Source: Hygrocybe punicea (taxonomy: Eukaryota; Basidiomycota; Agaricomycetes; Agaricales; Hygrophoraceae). Taken from it: a stretch of DNA of 64,000 bases. Below the pieces are notes generated by a model. It was given only the letters and a program-made list of their open reading frames with translations. It had not been told where the DNA came from and ran no database searches. Position 1 is the first letter of the stretch. Each line of letters begins with the position of its first letter. The stretch lies in NCBI GenBank assembly GCA_963556145.1, contig OY744466.1, forward strand, positions 1,922,001-1,986,000, written 5' to 3'. The translations under genes were made by a program, and so were the position numbers. This document shows positions 35,525-46,310 of this stretch, piece after piece.

Positions 35525-37365
35525 TGTGGGAATAGTGGCCGAATAGTCGCAGAAAGGATTAGTAATCCATATCACGTGACCCCGGAACTCAAACCCACCT
35601 ATCCGATGAATAATGCTGAAGTGCAGCATGTATTCTACTCACCACAAGAAACTTCTAGTAGATTTAGCTAGTAGTATAAAAGCCCTCTCAGAGAGAGGCA
35701 AATATAATTAATTCCACATAAAATATCTTAGCGGTCAACAACCACTGCAACTATATATTCCAATATCAGACTTGCCCAATATACGCATCCCCTCATCCTT
35801 ATGGAGATATGTAGGACATTTTATATCTTTTTCATGGATATTTGTTTTCCCCTCCATTTTCCTGTCTTCGTCACATTGCAACCCCCCTCTTTACATCCCC
35901 ATTGCAAATTCTCTTTGTAGTTTTCCATCGGCTGAAATAGACATGTCCAAAAGTAGACTACTCACTCATGTACTATAAAAACGGTCCCCGACGACCATAC
36001 AAAAAAAGATACCCTTAGTCCCCATTTTATTACAGTCAGAATCATGTTTTAATCCCTTCAATTGCTTGTCCTCATAGATAGGGCACAGCACGGGTACGGG
36101 TTTACCCGTGGTTATTCCAAAATGGGTAATTCGGGTTCGGGTACGGTATTTCAGTTTGCACACCATGTCAAAATTGTATTTGTTATTTGTGGGTGACGGG
36201 TTTTCACGGGTCTGTCAACCAAGCCCCCCCAGGTGGGTTTTTTCTTTCCTATTTACTTTATTTTCAATATTCATTTCTTTACTTTAGCTAATCTACAACT
36301 GTGACAAGCGCAAACAACAACAAGAAACCGGCAACGACAACCACAGTCATTTTCAACAATGACATGGCAACAGGTGTGGGTGCCAGGGCACCCCAGGTAA
36401 GCATCCTATTCATTTATTCATTTATTCTACTAACTACTAAAACACTTTTAGGTTTTTTTCTCGCACCCTTGTGCCAAACAAACACAAAAACGGCAACAGC
36501 AACAAGCAGATGGGACGCAGCCGAGAACGGGGACAACCCAGGCCGACCATGACAGCAAGAACAAGGATGACGGGAATGATGATGATGGGGTAAACGAAGA
36601 CAAGAACGACAATGATGAGAACGGGAGGACAACAACAAACCAGGAACAGCAACTACGACAACGGGAAGACAACAACAGGAGAATGGGACAACAAGGACAA
36701 CAGAGACTGGGACAAGAAGGATGATGGCAATGGGACGATGATGGCAATGGGGATGATGACGATGGCGACGATGAGGACCATGAGCACAGGAATGGGGATG
36801 GGGGCAATGGACGACGGATGACGGAAACGAGGCCATCCCCAGCGCCATACAACCTCGCGAAAACACGGAGCGTGCCAATTGACATGCCCCTGTTGTTCGC
36901 AAGGTACTTAGGGTGGGTTGTTGTGGGTACCCGTCATCAGCATGGGTACGGGTAACGCAGGTACGGGTAATGCGGGTACGGGTCTGGTGTCAGGAATTCT
37001 GCCCCACGGTATACCTGTGCCATGCCTTACTCGTAGACCCTTAGACTTTTATAGTTCACTTCATCGTCTTTATCGTTGTTCCATTATTCGTTCATCGTTT
37101 CTGACCCAACCTGACCCAACCAAACCCGCCATACCTGACATCGTTAGCATCATTGGGTTCATTATTATTTATCCATTTTCAGTCCGTTCATCGCCAGGTT
37201 CTTCATTTAGTTGTTTGTTTTGTCCATTTTCTTAGTTTACATGGCGGCCTTACATTCCTATTCTTTTACCACTATCCCTGACACTGATTATCCACCGTCA
37301 CTTTCATGCTCACACCCTCAGGTTAGGATCTTATGTTCCAAAGCCACCCCGAACCCACATCTACA
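35525..37365 (+). repeat. Diverged LTR-like sequence (790-bp family), split by MITE 5
   Basis: Segments 35752-36070 and 37030-37365 align by eye with the LTRs at 44235-45026 and 5551-6334: CAGACTTGCCCAATATA.., TTTTCCCCTCCATTTTCCTG, ACTATAAAAACGG, and at the end CCTCAGGTTAGGATCTT and CCACCCCGAAC. Boundaries (TGTGGGAATAG, ..ACATCTACA) are estimates and no target duplication is seen. MITE 5 lies between the two halves. Confidence 0.5.
36079..37029. mobile_element. hAT-type MITE 5 (951 bp, TACCC-rich group)
   Basis: Ends TAGGGCACAGCACGGGTA and TAAGGCATGGCACAGGTA (reverse complement), flanked by CTCATAGA (36071-36078) and CTCGTAGA (37030-37037), an 8-bp duplication with one mismatch. It contains GTGCCAGGGCACCCC near 36385, an AAC/ACGG-rich repeat tract (about 36480-36800) and one palindromic core (about 36852-36905, ACCTCGCGA..CCAATTGACA..TTCGCAAGGT). 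It is inserted in an LTR. Confidence 0.85.
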
Positions 37366-37431
37366 GTGTTCAACAGCAGACATGTACAGGATTTAATTGG
37401 CAGCAACAAGGCAGGCAGATGGGGCATGCAA

Positions 37432-38111
37432 CTAGTCAGACCTGTGGGTGTCATCAGCATCCAGGTCAACAGCATGTGCATGGTGATGGTGGGGGGGACA
37501 GTTCATGGCAGGAATCACAGGAACATCCATAGGTGCATCATCCAAAGGGATCTCCACAGGAGCATCCAATAAAGGATCAGTAGGATCATCTTCAGACATA
37601 ACTGGTGCATCCACAGGGTCAGCAGGGCATATGGCTGGACCTTCAGCAATGCACTCAGCAGATGGGTGTATCATGGGATTCAATGAATACAACATGGTAA
37701 GATGAGAAAACATGATGAGAACCTCAATGGTAGCAACGGTAGGCCTCAGAGGAGGTCTCATAGCCAATGAGAATGCATTCTCATAGCCAATGAGAATGCA
37801 TTCCACTGAGCGCTCATAAATCTTAGGGTTGTGTCTGTTTTGAATTAGGACAAATGCACAAGAGCTGATCTCATGGAGGTGTGATAAGTCAGGTTTAGTG
37901 CCATAAAAAGCCTCAAAAGGTGTCTTGTCCTGGAGTGATTTAGCTGGAATGTGAACAGTAAGATATGCGGCGGATAGCATAAACTCATCCCAATGACATT
38001 ACACTGAAGTCTCATGGTGCGAGCCTTGCTATGTAGCATCCGGTGCACATGTTCAGCCTGGCCATTGTGGGTGGAAGTATAAGCGGCTGTAAATTGTTGC
38101 TGGGTACCCAC
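37432..38111 (-). pseudogene. Ty1/copia integrase C-terminal fragment
   Basis: Minus strand: TAAYTSTHNGQAEHVHRML with SKARTMRLQCN (integrase Glu region), then a shift and AYLTVHIPAKSLQDKTPFEA and FYGTKPDLSHLHEISSCAFV, the usual copia sequence after the integrase core, then an acidic linker. It is bounded by the diverged LTR on one side and MITE 6 on the other. It is a different copia lineage from the one at 1-6.4 kb. Confidence 0.75.
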
Positions 38112-38132
38112 ATTCCTTCTTCTACCCTCTCA

Positions 38133-39935
38133 TAGTGTTGGGGAAGTTCGGTTTGGTCTGGTTTGGGGCCTTTTTTGCCCAAACTGAGACCGAATGGTTT
38201 GGTTTCTGCTAAGATTTCCAGGAACCAGACCAAAACCAATTGAAACCATTTTGATTGGTTTGGTTTGGTCCAAACTCAGTTTAAACCGAGACTGTTGCAT
38301 ATTCACCTCATGAGAGCCACGCACATCAGTTGACGTAGCCGGCGTCTTCACAAGGTGGGATTGGGGGGCAGGTGAGTTGCCCTGCTCCATTTCTGACTTC
38401 GCAAGAGAGCTGCACATGTCGATTAATGTGGCCAGCCTCATTGTGAGGTGGGATTGGGGAGAAGGGGGCTGTAAGGCCCAGTCCTGGCAAAATGCACACG
38501 TACAACGTGTGTGTTCCACCTCAGTTGCATCCAGGTGGTGGTGGTGGTGTCCCGATGTGTCATACACATGATGACAGGTGGGTCGAACCCTTTTTGGTGG
38601 TTGTGTAGTGGTGACGGTGGTGGTGATGGTGATGATGGTGTGGTGGTGGTGGTGATGATGGTGGTGCAGTGTTGCATTCTGTATTATGAGAATGAAATCG
38701 ATGAAAAAATTTGATGAAAAAACATACCATGAAGCAGTGTGGGTGGATGCACCACCCCCCACTGCTTGTTCTGCCCCAATCCACCCCAATCACTTTCGTT
38801 TGCATGCTGCAGCAGTGGCTGCTAGCCCCTAGGCCCCTGGAGACCCTTAGCCAGTAGTTTCCTTTTCCTGTAGTAGCTTAGTCAGCCAACAAGGGTTTTC
38901 TCTGCTTTCCCCTCCTAGCCGCGGCTCCTCTTGAGCCTTTCCCTCTGAGACTTGGAGATCCATTCTCCAACGCGCATGTGTTGGAGGCATTGGTGTGTCC
39001 AGTGCAGTGTTAATGGCTGCTGTCATGGTCATGGCCGTCATGGTGGCAGTTGCCATCACTGCGACCATACCACCACCCAAAGAGGACAACAGCAGCAGTG
39101 CCGGCAGCAAGCCATTCAATGCCAATGGACACAGGACAGCCACAACACCACCACCACCAGCGGCGGCAAGGCAACGATGATGGCAATGGCCAGCAGCAGC
39201 AGCAGCAGCAACAGCGGCAGTGGCAATGGTGACAACAGCAGCAGTGGCAGCAGCAATGGCAACAGCAGCAGCAGCAGCAGCAGCAGTGGCAGCAACACCA
39301 CCACAACCATACCACCACCCCAACAAGGACAACGATTGGCAGCAGCAGTGCCGGCAATGCCATGCAGGGACCATGGGACAAGACCCCCCATCCCTCCACA
39401 TCCCTTGGGGACACTGGAGGGCTCCTGAGCACCCATCTACCTCACAAAGTGCAGCACCATATCTATTGATACGTGCCTGCCATTCGCGAGGAGAATGGAT
39501 GGGGTGAGCCCACCTAGGTCTGGGTTTCAGACTGGGGTGAGCCCACCTTGGTCTGGGATTCAGACCACATCTGAACCCAGACCAAACACAGAGAGACGGT
39601 TCGACACCGTCTGGGTCCGGGTTTGGCCATGTGCCAAACCGGACTCGAAGTTCAGTTCGCAGTTCTGCCAAAAAGGGTCGGAACTGGACCGAACTGAACT
39701 TCGGCAACACTAGACTTTGGGTGACTTTCGAAGTCAGCCAAGTAACCGACTTGGGACTGTTGGTTTGTGGTTCAAACTGAGTTTGAAACTGTTTTGGCCT
39801 GCGGCCAAATCTCCCAAACCGAGACCGAATGGTTCAGTCTCCACTAGAAATTCCCAAACCAAAACCAAAACTGGTGGTTTCAGTTCAGTCTAAACCAGAT
39901 TTGGGTCGGTCTGAGACCGAACTTCCCCAACACTA
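38133..39935. mobile_element. hAT-type MITE 6 (1.8 kb, CCGAAC-rich group, composite)
   Basis: Ends TAGTGTTGGGGAAGTTCGG on both sides, flanked by CCCTCTCA (38125-38132) and CCCTCTCC (39936-39943), an 8-bp duplication with one mismatch. A second right-type terminus (CTTCGGCAACACTA, ending 39712) lies inside, so another MITE of this group is probably nested, although its left end is not visible. It carries GT/GGT tracts (38530-38680), CAG tracts (39180-39320), GGATGCACCACCCCCC near 38746 and palindromic cores near 38330, 38395-38450 and 39440-39492. Confidence 0.75.
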
Positions 39936-39989
39936 CCCTCTCCAACATTTCTTGGTGGTGTGATCAACTTTCCCTCCCTTGGTGTGGTA

Positions 39990-40450
39990 TGAACATCTCC
40001 ACTCATCCGCCTTCTTCCCCCTCTACCATCTTTGTCAATGCTTCATCCTCATGGGGCATTGGCCTTGTCTGGGATGACCATTGGTTGGCACTCTGATGAC
40101 AGAGATATTGGCTGGGCCAAGATGGTCACAGTTTTTCTGGCCCTGCTTACAATCATAAATCATGGTGCCCATTCTGTCTCCTTCTCTCTTCAATCTGATA
40201 ACACTGGTGTTGTGGGAGCCTTCGGTGCAGGCCTTTCACATAACCACCATCAAAACTTGCTCCTCCACTGCATCCTTCTTCTATTTCATGAGTATGACAT
40301 CTGGTTTTCTATTACCTGGATCCGCTCTGAAGATAACCTGGCTGATGGTGCTTCAAGGAGTCTTTTCCCTTCCTCATGTAATATTTTACCTCATCCACCT
40401 GGTATCCCATTTTTCTTGTGACCATTTGTTGCCCCTGCAGTTTCAGCTCC
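39990..40450 (+). pseudogene. DIRS-like retroelement RNase H remnant
   Basis: Plus strand reads FVNASSSWGIGLVWDDHWL, then RDIGWAKMVTVFLALLTI, VSFSLQSDNTGVVGAFGAGL and ITWIRSEDNLADGASRSLF. These match the RNase H of DIRS-type and related fungal retroelements (DAS.SWGIG, E, SDN, N.ADDPSRG), with the first Asp changed to Asn and a TGA near 40095. Its position upstream of the tyrosine recombinase (42159-43470) fits the DIRS order RT-RH-YR. The reverse transcriptase itself is not found; MITE 6 occupies the upstream side. Confidence 0.6.
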
Positions 40451-40837
40451 TTGATTTTGTTTTTGCCTCCCGCTTTCTGTTGTATTTAGCTCCCACTTAG
40501 CATGTGTTCCTGTAGCTTGCATGTGAATACTGTCACTTCGTTATGTGAAAAATGAAATTTCTTTCTCTGTTAATGGCCATGGGCTTTTCTTCTTGTTCCC
40601 TTCATGCTGTCTGATGTGACTCTCATTCACATGGCCACCCTGGTTTCATACTCCATTTCTGATTTCGTGACAGCAAAACTTCACCCTCTCTCATTCCCCC
40701 ATCTCTCACTTCATTTCTGCCATCAATAGATCACACTCTGGCCAATGCCTGGCCATGTTGACTCATAAAAACTCCAATGGGGGTGTCTCAAGATTCATCC
40801 AATTCTGCAACACAAACACAATCCCTGCATCAGAAAC

Positions 40838-42150
40838 TAGTGTTGGGGAAGTTCGGTCTCAGACCGACCCAAACCTGGTTTAGACCGAACCGAAACCGGC
40901 AGTTTCGGTTTCGGTTTGGGAAATTTCGGCTGAGACCGAACGGTTCGGTCTCCGGTTTGGAGATTTGGCCGCGGGCCGAAACGGTTTCAAACTGAGTTTG
41001 AACCGCAAACCAATATTCGCAAGTCGGCCACTTGGCTGACTTCCAAAGTCACCAAGACACTTCTGCAACCACCAAGAACGCCCACAACGTACGCCAAACG
41101 AGGACGACGGAGCACCCGAGGTGGACCAAACGTGGCAGGGTACTCCCTGCCGCCCACCTATGCTCTGTTTATTTTTTTATTTTTTTTATTCGACACTAAC
41201 AGTAGCAAGTTACAGTCAACGGCCACCACGGCCATCACCACCACTACCACCACGGCCACCACCACCACCACTACGACGACGACGACGATTGCCACCACGA
41301 CGGCCGCAACCACCAGGACCGCTACAACCACCAGGACCGCCACGTCGGACGCCAACAACAACGTGTCCAAGACGCGCGCGCACGCAAACGAACGTGAACA
41401 GGGTGGAGTGGGAGTCAGAGAGGTGGAACGAGCGGCGGGGGGTGGTGCATCCACCCCCGCTCCTTCGTGGTATGTTATTTTTATTCTTTCTTTTATTGAT
41501 TTTATTTGTATATAACGGAACGCGGCACAACACCACCACCACCATGCAACACCACCACCACCACCACCACCATGCAACACCACCACCACCACCACCACCA
41601 TGCAACACCAATGCGGCCAACGCGGGGTCAACCCGCCCGCCGCGCGTGTACAACACGCATGACGCATCGGGACACCCACGCGGAGAGGCCCGTACGCCAC
41701 CACCACGCGCTCGCCGAAAACAACCAACGCAGGACCAACGCGGGGCCAGCACGCCCGTCGTCGCGTGCACAACGCATCTGACGCGTCGGGGCATCACCAC
41801 CACCACCACCACACCCAATCGACAACAGCCGAGGCGGAACACACGCGTTCGACGCGTGTGTTTCGCTAGGACAGGGCCGTGCAGCCCACCAACCCCCAAT
41901 CCCACCTCGTAATGAGGCTAGCCACGTCGATTGACGTGTGCAGCGCTCTTGCGAGGTCAGATGGGAGGGAGGGCCCCCAGCCCACGCGGTTCGCGGTTCA
42001 GACCGGGTCTGGACCGAAACCAAACCGACGTAAACCGTTTACGTTGGTTTCGGTTTCGGTTTGGGATTTTTTGGTAGGAACCGAACCGTTCGGTTTCGGT
42101 TTGGGGCAAAAAGGCCGAAAACCGGACCGAACCGAACTTCCCCATCACTA
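40838..42150. mobile_element. hAT-type MITE 7 (1.3 kb, CCGAAC-rich group)
   Basis: Ends TAGTGTTGGGGAAGTTCGG and TAGTGATGGGGAAGTTCGG (reverse complement), flanked by the perfect 8-bp duplication TCAGAAAC (40830-40837 and 42151-42158). Contains ACC/ACG tracts (41215-41330) and CCA tracts (41525-41605), GGTGGTGCATCCACC near 41444, and a palindromic core at about 41903-41956 (ACCTCGTAA..CGTCGATTGACG..TTGCGAGGT). It splits the DIRS-like element between RNase H and recombinase. The CDS-like frames inside are repeat translations. Confidence 0.85.
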
Positions 42151-42158
42151 TCAGAAAC

Positions 42159-43470
42159 TCTCCCAGCGTCTATACTCTTTCACTGCTTCTGCTGCTGGCA
42201 TGTGTGGTGGCTCTTCAGTTCATAACGATCTTTCTGGCATCTGTGTGTGGAATATCGTTAACAATCTTCCATACCACAGTGGCACACATCTCTCCTACAT
42301 TGTCCACGGTGTTGAGAATCTCACTCCTGCTTCCTCAAAGTGCCCATTGTGCCTCTCAGTTACTTAAGACATGCTTGCGGCTTTGCATCACTACCTGTCT
42401 CCCTCCAATCCTTTTGATGCTTGCATCCTCGTGGTGGCTTCATGTGCCTTTTTGGGCCAATGCCATCTGGGCGATCTCCTGCCCCAGTTGGACCATTCAC
42501 ATAACCCAAACCTTTTCTCATCAGTCTTGGACCTCTTCCCTCCAGCTTCTGCCAGAGGTGCTCGCAAACTCCATCTCCCTTGGGATAAGGTAAAGCACAT
42601 GAAAGGTGCATATATCGTGATTTGCTGTCAACATGGGCCCACAGACCCTATCACTGCCCTTGACTCCCACCTTGCATTGAATAAAATCCTCACTAATTTC
42701 CCTCTGTTCACATATAACACTCCTTCTGGGCACCTCGCCCTTTGTGTGCAAAAATGTCTTGCCCATTGTAACAGTGTTTGGACATGCCTCAGTTACCCGA
42801 TTTTTTGGGTCACAGTTTTGCATCAGTGGAACAACAGAACTTCTCCTTCATGGAGTTAGGCAAATGCAAGGATATATCCTTGGTGTAACAAGAATTTTCA
42901 AGGATTTTGCTTTTACCATCTCAGATTTGAGATAATTGTGAATTTTTCTAGATGACCAAGAAGATTATGTCTATCCCTTCCAGGATCCTTGATGCTTTAG
43001 GTACATTAACATTCTAGATGCTTTAATTCTTTGTATCAACTGCCAAGGATATGCTATATCCATAAAAACTCGGAGTTGCTCAGAGTTATGGATATAGTGT
43101 ATCCTTGGCAGTTGATACAAAGAATTAAAGCATCCAGAATGTTAATGTAACCCATAGCATCTAGAATGTTAATGTAACCCAAAGCATCAAGGATCCTGGA
43201 AGGGATAGACATAATCTTCTTGGTCATCTAGAAAAATTCACAATTATCTCAAATCTGAGATGGTAAAAGCAAAATCCTTGAAAATCCTTGTTACACCAAG
43301 GATATATCCTTGCATTTGCCTATGTGGAGTCCCAACCAACATTGTAAATATGCTCAGATGCTGGTCTTCTGATGCTTTCTTGCGCTATTGGAGAGATCTT
43401 GAATCCATCACCCATCTCTATGCAGAACTCCTCCCATCTCCTTCTTCATTTGCTAAATCCTACACTTGTC
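42159..43470 (+). pseudogene. DIRS-like tyrosine recombinase remnant
   Basis: Segments NSQRLYSFTASAAGMCGGSS, YIVHGVENLTPASSKC, MLAALHHYLSPSNPFDACI with VVASCAFLGQCHLGDLLPQL, LPWDKVKHMKGAYIVICCQ and, after a foldback insertion, GVPTNIVNMLRCWSSDAFLRYW match fungal DIRS/YR recombinases. The usual active-site box GHSFRIGGTTELLLHG reads GSQFCISGTTELLLHG, so the catalytic His and Arg are lost; the Tyr of FLRYW remains. Frame changes occur near 42370 and 42800. The enzyme would have integrated circular cDNA; this copy is dead. Confidence 0.65.
42857..43322. mobile_element. 466-bp foldback element in the recombinase
   Basis: Almost the whole element is one inverted repeat with arms of about 220 bp and a loop near 43066-43090. 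It begins TAGGCAAATGCAAGGATATATC and ends with the complement. Host sequence CATGGAGT (left) and TGTGGAGT (right) looks like an 8-bp duplication with two changes, since removing the element restores LLLHGVPTN. No coding capacity. Transcripts through it would form a long hairpin RNA. Confidence 0.8.
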
Positions 43471-44234
43471 ATTAATCTTTTATACCACGTTCCTTTCCTA
43501 GCTTGATATAAGATTTCCCTTCCTCCATTAATTTCTAAGGTTTTTGGTTTTTGTTTTGGGTTTTCCATTCAGGCTTGCCTTTTGTCAGTTCTCCCTTGTT
43601 GCCTTTCTTTGGGCAGATTGTCTCTGCCTGCACATCACACCCAAATCATCAGTCATGTTCTTGTAGATTTAGCCCTTTCTTTATCTCATGCTAGCTACAT
43701 TTCCCTGACTTCTGATTTCTCCCAAAAACCTATGACAGGAGTCTAAGTCACATCACTATATTAATCCCTCACTCTGTACTCTAGTCCCTATCCCAGCCAA
43801 GAAAACATGAGTCACACCTATGGCGACATGGCTCTCCATGTACACTGTCCAAGGGCAGGGCCAAGTCAGTAAACAGCTGGCCTGGCCCTCTTAGATGTCA
43901 GGGGACACACTGGCTATAAATTTACCCCTGCATGGTTTTAACTCCACATTCCATGAGTAAATAGAGCCAAATCATACCCTTTGGGATCACCTATGGCTCC
44001 TCATGTCTGAGAACAAGCTAGCACTACCAGCAGTAGCCACAACAGCATAAAATGCCATCAAAATGGCTCATAACTATTTACCTATACTGTAACAATATGT
44101 TATGTATGTAGAAGGTGATTGTGAAGAAATATGTTGGAGATTTTGATTTTAATGATGAGGACTATGTAGGTTAGAATACTGTTAATGGAGAGATGGAAGT
44201 AGAAGAACCCCAGGGAACCAAAAAAAATGCACCC
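43471..44234. other. No gene recognised
   Basis: Probably the 3' part of the DIRS-like element or older debris. I see no inverted terminal repeat, LTR or coding frame worth naming. A TATA-like GGCTATAAATTTACC occurs near 43912. Confidence 0.4.
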
Positions 44235-45026
44235 TGTAGAGGGTCCTCGACCCTCTGAGGCCGTAAACTCAATATTTCACAAATCCGCTCGAACCCGACG
44301 TCTCTAGCAATCCACGCTCGAACCCAATGCAACCCGACACAACCCAATGCATACCGACTAGCATGGCCACTCATGTACCTGGTCGGTCCACCTCCTTAAC
44401 TCACGGAATCCCAATTATCGCAGATGGATCCCATCAGACTCGACCCCTGACTTCAGACTTGCTTTATATACACATCCCTTCATCCTTTCGGAGATAGGTA
44501 TGAATCTTTAGATTGTTTTCGTGGATATTTACTTTCCCCTCCATTTTCCTGTCACCGTCGCATTGCAACCCTCTTCTCATTTCCCTATTTTTGTTTCTCT
44601 TTGTTCTCTCTCATCGGCCGAGGACTCTCGTCCGAATCTAGATAGAGAATTTTGTAGTATAAAAACAGTGCCCAAGCGCCATCTCATAATAAGAAATCAG
44701 TTCCCCCATTTCCTCTCTCTGAGAATTAGTCTCTCAGTAAAACCCATTGCACACATTACTCGTCGGTTTCCTCGACGCTCTCCCCATCATTCTACCGTCT
44801 TTATCTCTACGTCTCTCGTCACCCGTCACCCGACCCACCATACCCGACATCGTCAGCTTCGTCAGCTTAGATCAGCTTTGATAGTTTTAGTAGTTTTACT
44901 TGGCGGCTCTCTACTCTTTCCCTCTTATCATCTCACTGAAGCTTGTTAGACTATTCCTAGTCACTTCTATGCTGACACCACAGGTTAGGATCTTTATTCC
45001 GCAGCCACCCCGACCTCGCCACTGCA
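44235..45026 (+). repeat. LTR of the 790-bp family (792 bp)
   Basis: Starts TGTAGAGGGTCCTCGACC and ends CGACCTCGCCACTGCA; closely similar throughout to the reverse complement of 5551-6334. It contains TATAAAAACAG near 44659 as a likely promoter, and pyrimidine-rich leader sequence. No 4-bp duplication is visible and no element interior follows, so it is a solo or truncated LTR. Confidence 0.7.
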
Positions 45027-45952
45027 GCGGGCAGTGGTCCACAATGACTGACCCTGCAACTGGCAAATGTACCAGTAAAAAAATGCGATTTGATGCTCAA
45101 GACTGATATGCGAATTGCAAGGAGGTCCCCACAGCAAAACGGGAACTCTTCACCCCAACCTCGTTAAATTGGCTACACTCATTATTTTGACAATAGAAAT
45201 TCCTGGACTTTGCGAGTTTCCAGATGTTAATCATCAGAAACCTTCCAAACTGTCAAGAAAAAAGGGTCAGACTGTCAATGAAGAAACAGATCTTTCTTTA
45301 CTCCCTGCCAACTTAGTGGTAGCTCATGATCCAATTTTGATTTTTGGGGTGTCACTACAAATGGTTTTTACATGACTCCCTGATCAAAGAGTGCTTGCAT
45401 GCTTTTACAAATCTCACAAATCAAGTAGAAATCCTTCATTTCTAACATGAAACATGATGGCGGATTTAATTGTTATGGGACCTTTGTCTAAAACAGAAAG
45501 TCTACATCACTGCCCTAGTCAGGTGTTGATGCAATGTGGATCCAAGTCAGAATACTGCCTGTTTCCTACTGTCAGTCAAAGTTCTCATGTAGAAACCTCA
45601 GAAATTATTATTTGCCATTGGCATTATGGTTGGCTTAAATTCACACCTAAGTTATGATTCCAAGACCCCCAACCCCCAAATTTAAACTTGAATGTCGCTG
45701 CAGAAAAATACAATCACAGTTGGCTTAATGATTTGCTATCCCATCATAGGCACTTCAGAACATTTTCATTGGCTGATTTGGGTTGTGGGAGACAATCTAC
45801 AAAATGGAACATGTTTCCATGTTAACAATTATCGCAAGTCTCCTGAAATTTTATGTGTCAATAATGCTTACCTTCTGCGTCAGCTGGGGCCTTGGCTTTT
45901 GAGATGAAACCCTGGATATATTGAAGCTCCCTGAGTCTGGCTGCACTTATTA
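45027..45952. other. Degenerate coding-like debris
   Basis: Short plus-strand frames (for example PANLVVAHDPILIFGVSLQ at about 45305-45370, and SEHFHWLIWVVGDNLQNGT at about 45750-45810) look like fragments of one or more decayed genes, but I cannot assign them. Confidence 0.3.
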
Positions 45953-46222
45953 GTGTTGGTAATTTGGGCATTTACAGAGGAATTTACCTCAGCATTGAAG
46001 GAAATCCCATTAAAAAGTCCGAAAGAAGATGAGAAAGAAAATTTTAATTGTCGCATATGGTTCCATGAAGCAATTCGTGTGCTTCACAGGAGAGGTGTCT
46101 TGAATTGCAATGATGTTGATATGTTAGAGGAGGAGGCCCTGAAATATGCTGGAGTTGATCGGAAAGTGGTGGAGGAAGAGAAAGGGAAGCCTGGTTGTTA
46201 CATTTCCAAGTATTCCCGTTAA
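45953..46222 (+). pseudogene. Fragment of an unrecognised fungal protein
   Basis: Plus-strand frame ending in TAA at 46220-46222: FNCRIWFHEAIRVLHRRGVL, NCNDVDMLEEEALKYAG, GKPGCYISKYSR. I associate the pattern (CRxWFxEAxRVLHxxGVVxCxDVDxLEEEALxYA..YxSRxxR) with uncharacterised multicopy basidiomycete proteins. Only this C-terminal exon is visible. Confidence 0.4.
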
Positions 46223-46310
46223 TACTAGCATCCATGACCATTTTACCACTTACTTGTATTTAGAAGAAACTGGAATTCCACATTTCTGTCTCCAATTCAA
46301 TTTCAGCCTT

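Noticed and set aside
38847..39710. A 287-codon minus-strand frame
   Set aside because: It runs through CAG/CTG and simple repeats of MITE 6 and has no recognisable domain.
41121..42023. Open frames of 200-260 codons on both strands rich in Thr, His or Val
   Set aside because: They cover ACC/CCA repeats inside MITE 7, and both strands are open for the same reason.
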